Assembly: GCA_900465685.1 (NCBI GenBank)
Contig: UEGR01000003.1
Span: 486,997-550,996 of the forward strand
Length of the DNA stretch: 64,000 nt
Direction of reading: 5' to 3'
Source: Hyphomicrobiales bacterium
Lineage (GTDB): Bacteria > Pseudomonadota > Alphaproteobacteria > Rhizobiales > Rhizobiaceae
Of this stretch, positions 58,738 through 64,000 are shown piece by piece; within the stretch, counting starts at the first letter, position 1, and every line of letters starts with the position of its first letter. The notes under the pieces were generated by a model. It made no database searches. It saw nothing but the letters and a program-made list of their open reading frames with translations, and had not been told where the DNA came from. A program made the translations under genes and the position numbers.

Positions 58738-59507
58738 GCGGCAATTTCAGCGCCTTCCTACCCAAGAATCTTCAGGGCACTGCCCCCTCTTCAGGCGCGG
58801 GACCGCTCTACATGCAGTTGCGCCAGTCGCTGGAAGCCGCGATTCGTGCCGGTCATCTGGCTGACGGAGAGGCCCTACCACCTGAACGCGACATTGCAGA
58901 ATATGCCAATATCAGCCGGGTGACCGTGCGCAAGGCAGTGGATGATCTCGTCAAATCGGGACTGCTGGTGCGCCGCCATGGCTCTGGCACCTTTGTCGTT
59001 CGCCCCAGCGAGCGTGTGCAGCAGTCGCTTTCCATGCTGACGTCTTTTACCGAAGACATGGCGCGGCGCGGCATTGCCACCCAATCCAAATGGCTGGAGC
59101 GCGGTCTCTATTATCCGTCGCCCGAGGAAATGATGAAGCTTGGCGTTTCATCGGAAACCCGCGTTGCCCGGCTTGGCCGTTTGCGTATGGCAAGCGATCT
59201 GCCGCTGGCTATCGAACGCGCCACCTTGTCGAGTGAAGTTTTGCCAGACCCCAATGCCGTACAGGGCTCGCTCTATGCTGAACTGGGACGGACCGGCTTT
59301 CGCCCGGTTCGCGCGGTGCAGCGCATATCCGCCTGCAACATCAAGGATCCCGATGCGCGGATACTTGGCGTCAAGGCTGGCGATGCAGGATTGTCTATCG
59401 AGCGGATTTCCTATCTCGCGTCAGGCCGTGCGGTGGAATTCACCAAATCGCTTTATCGTGGCGACGCCTATGATTTCGTGGCGGAACTCTCGATACCATC
59501 GGCCTAA
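58734..59507 (+). CDS. GntR-family transcriptional regulator (HutC/NagR subfamily)
   Basis: The 257-residue regulator has an N-terminal winged helix (PLYMQLRQSLEAAIRAGHLA, LPPERDIAEYANISRVTVRK, SGLLVRRHGSGTFVV) and a C-terminal UTRA effector domain (ARLGRLRMASDLPLAIERAT, ISYLASGRAVEFTKSLYRGD). UTRA domains bind small ligands such as GlcNAc-6-phosphate in NagR/DasR. It overlaps the kinase gene by 4 nt and probably represses both the kinase unit and the divergent importer operon. Confidence 0.92.
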   Translation: MSGNFSAFLPKNLQGTAPSSGAGPLYMQLRQSLEAAIRAGHLADGEALPPERDIAEYANISRVTVRKAVDDLVKSGLLVRRHGSGTFVVRPSERVQQSLSMLTSFTEDMARRGIATQSKWLERGLYYPSPEEMMKLGVSSETRVARLGRLRMASDLPLAIERATLSSEVLPDPNAVQGSLYAELGRTGFRPVRAVQRISACNIKDPDARILGVKAGDAGLSIERISYLASGRAVEFTKSLYRGDAYDFVAELSIPSA

Positions 59508-59528
59508 CGCCAACATCAGCCATTAAAA

Positions 59529-59555
59529 AACGGCCCGTTTCCGGGCCGTTTTCTT
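59529..59555. terminator. Bidirectional terminator between the GntR gene and cydX
   Basis: AACGGCCCG pairs with CGGGCCGTT around TTTC. TTCTTTT follows on the plus strand and the opposite side offers an A-run, so it can serve both the GntR unit and the convergent cyd operon. Confidence 0.9.
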
Positions 59556-59559
59556 TTGT

Positions 59560-59715
59560 CTAATGATGCTTCGTGCCTTGGCGCGCCAGATCTGCAGTCG
59601 GATCGGCTGCAAGACGCTTGCGGGCACGGTCATCCATCAGCTCGTACCACATGGCATTGAGCACAGCGAAAGCTGCGGCGAGCGGCAGGCCCAGAAGCCA
59701 GGAAAAATACCACAT
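59560..59715 (-). CDS. cydX: Cytochrome bd oxidase small subunit CydX (YbgT family)
   Basis: The 51-residue single-helix protein starts MWYFSWLLGLPLAAAFAVLN, the CydX signature, and continues AMWYELMDDR with a polar tail. CydX stabilises the haem site of CydAB. ATG 59715 follows AGGAAA; the longer frame is not conserved. It is the last gene of cydA-cydB-cydX. Confidence 0.9.
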   Translation of the reverse strand: MWYFSWLLGLPLAAAFAVLNAMWYELMDDRARKRLAADPTADLARQGTKHH

Positions 59716-59772
59716 ATTGCTTTCCTTTCTTGGATTGAAAGGCGCGGACGGACAAGGCCGCCCGCAGCCCAA

Positions 59773-60927
59773 TCAATAAGCGTGGTTGCTCTCGTCCTCG
59801 ATCATTTCCTTTTCCACCTTGCCCCACAGCACTCTGTAGACCCAGGAGGTGTAGGCAACGATGATCGGCAGGAAGATCAGGGTCACGACCAGCATGATGA
59901 ACAGCGTCATATGACTGGAAGACGAGTCCCAAACCGTCAGGCTTGCCCGAGGATCGAGCGAAGACGGTAGAATGAACGGGAACATCGAGACGCCGACCGA
60001 CGAAATGATGCCGAAGATCGTGAGCTTGCCGAGCAGAAGTGGAGCGACTTCACGACCGCCACGCAGTGTCAGAAACACTGCAATCGCGCCCAGAATGCCA
60101 AGCGCCGGAGCGATCAGCAGGATCGGATAGTTCGCATAGTTGCTGAACCATGCGCTGTGATCCAGTTCCACCGTCTTGCGCAGCGGATTGGACGGTCCAT
60201 CGGTGACGATGGCGCTCGTAATCCGGTAGCCGGACACCCAGAACCAGCTGGCAACGCCCGCCAGAGCATAAAGAACGAGCGTCAGAAGTGCAGCGATGCT
60301 GCCATAACGCCGTGCTCTCTGCTGTATTTCTCCCGATGTTTTCAGGACCAGCCAGGAGGCGCCATGCATGGAAAGCATGGTCACCGACAACACGCCGCAA
60401 ATGAGTGCAAACGGGTTGAGCAGGCCGAAGAAGGTGCCTTCATAGAAGATCTGGAGATCATCGGCCAAACGGAAGGGTACGCCCTGCAGCACGTTGCCGA
60501 CGGCGACGCCAAAAATCAGCGCAGGTACAAAACCGCCGATGAACAGGGCAATGTCCCACCCCCGACGCCAAGCCCTGCCCTCACGCTTCGAGCGGTATTT
60601 GAAACCGACTGGGCGCAGAATGAGGGCAAAGAGGATGACGAACATCGCCAGATAGAAGCCGGAGAAGGACACGGCATAAAGCGGTGGCCAGGCAGCGAAA
60701 ATAGCGCCGCCGCCCAGAACCAGCCAGACCTGATTGCCTTCCCAGACCGGGCCGATCGTGTTGATGATAACGCGGCGCTCCACATCCGTTTTGCCGACGA
60801 GCGGCATCAGGATATCCACGCCCAGATCAAACCCGTCCATCGCGGCAAAGCCGATCAGCAGCACGCCGAGCAGTACCCACCAGATGATGCGAAGGGTTTC
60901 ATAGTCCAACAATTCGCTGAGTATCAT
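59773..60927 (-). CDS. cydB: Cytochrome bd ubiquinol oxidase subunit II
   Basis: CydB is the second membrane subunit of the O2-reducing quinol oxidase used at low oxygen. The 384-residue chain begins LDYETLRIIWWVLLGVLLIG, then FAAMDGFDLGVDILMPLVGK, NTIGPVWEGNQVWLVLGGGA and the FKYRSKR loop, all typical of CydB, with eight to nine membrane segments. AAGGACC precedes the ATG. It starts 5 nt after cydA. Confidence 0.96.
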   Translation of the reverse strand: MILSELLDYETLRIIWWVLLGVLLIGFAAMDGFDLGVDILMPLVGKTDVERRVIINTIGPVWEGNQVWLVLGGGAIFAAWPPLYAVSFSGFYLAMFVILFALILRPVGFKYRSKREGRAWRRGWDIALFIGGFVPALIFGVAVGNVLQGVPFRLADDLQIFYEGTFFGLLNPFALICGVLSVTMLSMHGASWLVLKTSGEIQQRARRYGSIAALLTLVLYALAGVASWFWVSGYRITSAIVTDGPSNPLRKTVELDHSAWFSNYANYPILLIAPALGILGAIAVFLTLRGGREVAPLLLGKLTIFGIISSVGVSMFPFILPSSLDPRASLTVWDSSSSHMTLFIMLVVTLIFLPIIVAYTSWVYRVLWGKVEKEMIEDESNHAY

Positions 60928-60932
60928 GGTCC

Positions 60933-62510
60933 TTACTCCGCAGGCGCAATGCTGGCAGGTGCAAGCATGGCTTCAGGTTTGCTGTCGGGTTCCGGTCCGG
61001 CTTTGATCGCGCGTATCATCAGGCCCATTTCGATGATGAACAGGACCGTGTAGATCGCGACAAAGCCGATGATGGTAAGCAGAACCGTCGATGCACCGAG
61101 ATTGGAGACACCGACCGCTGTCGGCAGAATACCCTCGATAATCCAGGGCTGACGTCCGAATTCAGCGACAATCCAGCCCATTTCTGCGGCAATCCATGGC
61201 AGCGGAATTGCAAAGACTGCAACTTTCAGCAGGAAGCGATGCTGATCAAGCTTGCGCCGCGCCGACAGTACAAAGAACGTACCTGTCAGCAGGATCAGGA
61301 AGAACCCGATAGCCACCATGATGCGGAATGCCCAGAACAGCGGAAGGACACCCGGAACGGTATCGTTCGCGGCCTTGGCGATCTGCTCGTCGGTAGCCGT
61401 GCGCGGATCGTCCACATAGCGCTTCAGAAGGAGCGCATAGCCCAGCCACTGGCTGTTATCGGCGAAAACGTCCTTCACATCCTGCGGTACGGCACTGGTG
61501 TCGCCAGCGGCGCGGATTTTCTGCAACGCATCATAAGCGACGATACCGTTGCGGATATGGTTCTCCGCATTCTCGACCAGATCATTGATGCCCTGGATCG
61601 GCGTGGTTAGCGAACGCGTGCCGATCAGCCCCATAACCCACGGAATATGCACAGCGAAATGGGTTTCGCGTGCTTCCTGGTTCGGAAAGCCGAAGACCGT
61701 GAACGAGGCAGGTGCAGGCTCTGTTTCCCACATTGCTTCGATAGCGGCGATCTTCATCTTCTGGTGTTCATTGGCCAGATAACCGCTTTCATCACCAAGA
61801 ACGACGACCGAAAGCGATGCGGCCAGACCGAAAGAAGCGGCAACCGTCATCGAACGCTTGGCGAGTTCCACCGAGTGGCCTTTCAGCAGATACCAGGCGG
61901 AAACGCCCAGAACGAATATTGAGGCCGTTGCGTAACCTGCCGAAACCGTATGCACAAATTTGGCCTGCGCCACCGGATTCATCAGAACCGCGAAGAAATC
62001 GGTGATTTCCATACGCATGGTTTCAGGGTTGAACGCTGATCCGACAGGGTTCTGCATCCAGCCATTGGCGATGAGAATCCACAGAGCGGAAAAATTCGAA
62101 CCCGCCGCAACCGCATAGGTCGCGATCAGGTGGCCGACCTTGGAAAGACGGTCCCAACCGAAGAAGAACAGACCAACGAAGGTCGCCTCAAGGAAGAAGG
62201 CCATCAGGCCCTCAATGGCGAGCGGGGCACCGAAAATATCGCCCACATAATGGCTGTAATAGCTCCAGTTCATGCCGAACTGGAATTCCATCACAATACC
62301 CGTCGCGACACCGATCGCGAAGTTGATGCCAAACAGAGTACCCCAGAATTTCGTCATCTGTCGCCAGATGAGTCGCCCCGTCATCACATAAACGGTTTCC
62401 ATGATGGCCAGCAGCACGGAAAGACCCAACGTCAGAGGTACGAAGAGGAAGTGATAAAGTGCCGTGATTGCAAACTGCAATCGCGACAGGGAGACAATAT
62501 CGAGTTCCAT
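60933..62510 (-). CDS. cydA: Cytochrome bd ubiquinol oxidase subunit I
   Basis: CydA holds haems b558, b595 and d. The 525-residue chain has SLSRLQFAITALYHFLFVPL with His at the haem b595 position, FQFGMNWSYYSHYVGDIFG, the EGLMAFFLEATFVGLF core, haem b558 ligands His and Met around the mid-chain, and the diagnostic GRQPW (AEFGRQPWIIEGILPT). The Q-loop is of the longer type by its overall length. ATG 62510 starts MELDIVSLSRLQF; the preceding residues in the longer frame are non-conserved. Confidence 0.96.
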   Translation of the reverse strand: MELDIVSLSRLQFAITALYHFLFVPLTLGLSVLLAIMETVYVMTGRLIWRQMTKFWGTLFGINFAIGVATGIVMEFQFGMNWSYYSHYVGDIFGAPLAIEGLMAFFLEATFVGLFFFGWDRLSKVGHLIATYAVAAGSNFSALWILIANGWMQNPVGSAFNPETMRMEITDFFAVLMNPVAQAKFVHTVSAGYATASIFVLGVSAWYLLKGHSVELAKRSMTVAASFGLAASLSVVVLGDESGYLANEHQKMKIAAIEAMWETEPAPASFTVFGFPNQEARETHFAVHIPWVMGLIGTRSLTTPIQGINDLVENAENHIRNGIVAYDALQKIRAAGDTSAVPQDVKDVFADNSQWLGYALLLKRYVDDPRTATDEQIAKAANDTVPGVLPLFWAFRIMVAIGFFLILLTGTFFVLSARRKLDQHRFLLKVAVFAIPLPWIAAEMGWIVAEFGRQPWIIEGILPTAVGVSNLGASTVLLTIIGFVAIYTVLFIIEMGLMIRAIKAGPEPDSKPEAMLAPASIAPAE

Positions 62511-62757
62511 CTTTTTCAGCCGGAAATTCCCGGCCCTCCTAGAGCATTCGCGACCGGGAGATTTCACCGGAATCGCAAAATGCGACCAAAACGATATAAT
62601 GTTGCACGCCGCATAAATTGGCAGACGCGACGCGCCTTCGCGTAACGGACACCGTCATGACATTGTCCGTTTGAAAAGAAGAGCGGATGAAAAGCCGCCC
62701 GTCGTTTCCATTCTCGATTGTTGGCAAAGCCCCGATATCTGGACCCTGCCCGCCCGG
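62511..62757. other. Spacer between cydC and cydA, with a degenerate repeat
   Basis: 247 bp. At ~62539-62585 a sequence beginning CTAGAGCATTCGCGACCGGG and with TCGCAAAATGCG pairing back resembles part of the Rhizobiales intergenic repeat at 29.2 kb. No FNR-type TTGAT-N4-ATCAA site is seen. cydA may be read from its own promoter here. Confidence 0.4.
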
Positions 62758-64000
62758 TCACCTCATAGATTCGAGGATTTCACCGAAGCGCTGGTCACTC
62801 ATGCGCACAGACTCAACTAGAGCGCCTTGATTTAAAACAATGATGCGGTCGCAAATCCGCGCTTCGCGCTGGATATGTGTCGCAACCAACAGGGTATGTC
62901 CGCCTGCCTGCGTCCGAAGCCGCGTCAACACGTCTTCAGCAACGGCCCCATCCAACCCTTCGGTCGGTTCATCGAGAAGCCACAAGGACGATTCGCTTAA
63001 GAACAGTCGCGCCAATGCAAGACGTCGCGCCTGCCCGCCGGACAATCCAAAACCACCCTCGCCCAGCATCGTGTCGAGGCCTGCTGGCAAGGTTTCTACG
63101 AACTCTCCGAGACCGGCTGTGTGCAAAGCCTGCATCAGTGTTGTGTCGTCTGCATCCGGCCTGGCCAGTCGCAGATTGTCGCGAAGACTGTCCTGAAAAA
63201 GTTCGGTGCGCTGGGTCAGCAAACTGCTGGCCAGCACGTCCGCACTGCCATCCATCGCCGGGATTTCACCTGCGAGCAGGTTGAACAGGGTCGACTTGCC
63301 CGCGCCGCTGGTTCCGACAATGGCAACACGTTCGCCCGCTTCGACCGTGAGGTTGATGGTTTTCAAGGCATCGATGGCCGCGTCTTCGTGGCGGACAGAT
63401 AGATTACGAAGCTCCACAGCAATGCCATCCGGTGGCGTGGGCAGACCTGTAATCGACGCTCCCTCACACAATTGCGGCCCAACCCGCCGTGCAGCCAGAA
63501 TGGTGCGCCCCAGTTCCATCGCACCACGCCGCAGCGCCACGAATGGTTCCATTGCGCCGAGAATAACAAGCATAGCCAGTGCGGCGACCGGCGCGCCGAT
63601 TGTCCCGGACTGAACAAGCCAGCCAGCGCCAATCAGGCCGCCAGCCAGAAGTCCGGCATGTGCCACACCGAGGCCAGCGCCGGTCCGGATCTCAACGCGA
63701 TTGAGCGTACGGTCAGCCGCAGCGACATAACGATCTGCCCGGACGAGCGCATCGTTTTGCGCCTGCATCCGCCCCGCCATGAGCAATTCCGTCTGGCCCG
63801 CAACCAGATCGACCGCGCGGGCGCGCAGTGCTTCCGAGCCCTTGGCGCGCCTGCGCATCGGCATTTCCGAACGCCGCGCAGCAAATAGAGGCAGGCTCAA
63901 GCCGACGATCAAAAGCACAAGTGCAACGGCAAGCCCGAATAACGGATGCATCAGTGCCAGCGCAAGACCTGCCACCAATGCGGTTGCAAGTGCAGCACCT
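62758..64000 (-). CDS. cydC: Thiol-reductant ABC exporter subunit CydC, 5' end beyond window
   Basis: CydDC exports glutathione and cysteine to the periplasm and is needed to assemble cytochrome bd. The visible ~413 residues are open to the window edge: a partial exporter membrane domain, then an ABC domain with GTSGAGKSTLFNLLAGE, a GEGGFGLSGGQARRLALARL signature and SLWLLDEPTEGLDGAV (Walker B). The Q-loop is in LLTQRTELFQDSLRDNLRLA. Its place directly upstream of cydA on the same strand supports CydC over other heterodimeric exporters; cydD should lie just outside. Confidence 0.9.
   Translation of the reverse strand, partial: GAALATALVAGLALALMHPLFGLAVALVLLIVGLSLPLFAARRSEMPMRRRAKGSEALRARAVDLVAGQTELLMAGRMQAQNDALVRADRYVAAADRTLNRVEIRTGAGLGVAHAGLLAGGLIGAGWLVQSGTIGAPVAALAMLVILGAMEPFVALRRGAMELGRTILAARRVGPQLCEGASITGLPTPPDGIAVELRNLSVRHEDAAIDALKTINLTVEAGERVAIVGTSGAGKSTLFNLLAGEIPAMDGSADVLASSLLTQRTELFQDSLRDNLRLARPDADDTTLMQALHTAGLGEFVETLPAGLDTMLGEGGFGLSGGQARRLALARLFLSESSLWLLDEPTEGLDGAVAEDVLTRLRTQAGGHTLLVATHIQREARICDRIIVLNQGALVESVRMSDQRFGEILESMR

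Overview
The window is chromosomal DNA of an alphaproteobacterium in the Brucella/Ochrobactrum (Brucellaceae, Hyphomicrobiales) group. This is inferred from a BA14K-family protein, a DmpA-like peptidase, Rhizobiales-type repeats ending in CTAGAG/CTCTAG, an eight-base repeat unit resembling the AGGGCAGT octamer of Brucella variable loci, and close gene-by-gene resemblance to Brucella housekeeping genes. No plasmid, prophage, CRISPR array or complete insertion sequence is visible. Both edges cut genes: a dihydroorotase-like gene at the left and cydC at the right.

Layout. 1-8.3 kb: pyrB with a dihydroorotase paralogue that has lost its metal ligands, an AidB-like flavoprotein, ruvX, a UPF0173 hydrolase, then gatC and gatA interleaved with two acetyltransferase genes and followed by a FlbD-like small protein. 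8.3-16.4 kb: parE, an EamA exporter, lipB, a globin-coupled diguanylate cyclase, a BA14K protein, tRNA-Lys(TTT), crcB and a cupin. 16.7-19.5 kb: a likely electrophile/quinone-stress group (YqjM-like Old Yellow Enzyme, NTF2-like protein, azoreductase, divergent HxlR regulator with one conserved cysteine). 19.8-25.3 kb: an Opp-type peptide importer with fused D/F ATPases. 25.5-29.2 kb: a subtilisin-type autotransporter and alkB.

29.3-36.7 kb: a LysR gene and an MFS gene on one strand, divergent from an operon of D-amino-acid aminotransferase, polar-amino-acid ABC importer and DmpA-type N-terminal-nucleophile peptidase. It looks like a D-amino-acid or D-peptide utilisation system. The shared promoter region carries an inverted pair of octamer-repeat tracts, an 8-bp dyad and a textbook T-N11-A LysR box. 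37.0-41.7 kb: an outer-membrane factor/MacA/MacB efflux operon whose macB is broken by what looks like a 13-nt deletion; an AT-rich spacer with a 35-codon hydrophobic ORF precedes it.

42-45 kb: an FtsK translocase without membrane segments, a 59-residue basic protein and two adjacent long palindromes. 45.2-51 kb: SURF1, and convergent to it a bkdAA-bkdAB-bkdB-lpd operon for branched-chain 2-oxoacid dehydrogenase. 51.3-59.6 kb: an acetyltransferase, then a sugar ABC importer with a Gfo/Idh/MocA oxidoreductase, divergent from a BadF/NagK-type kinase and a GntR regulator, probably for amino sugars. 59.6-64 kb: cydX, cydB, cydA and partial cydC for cytochrome bd oxidase.

All calls come from reading the sequence and translations. 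No database search was run, so family names rest on motif recognition and gene order.
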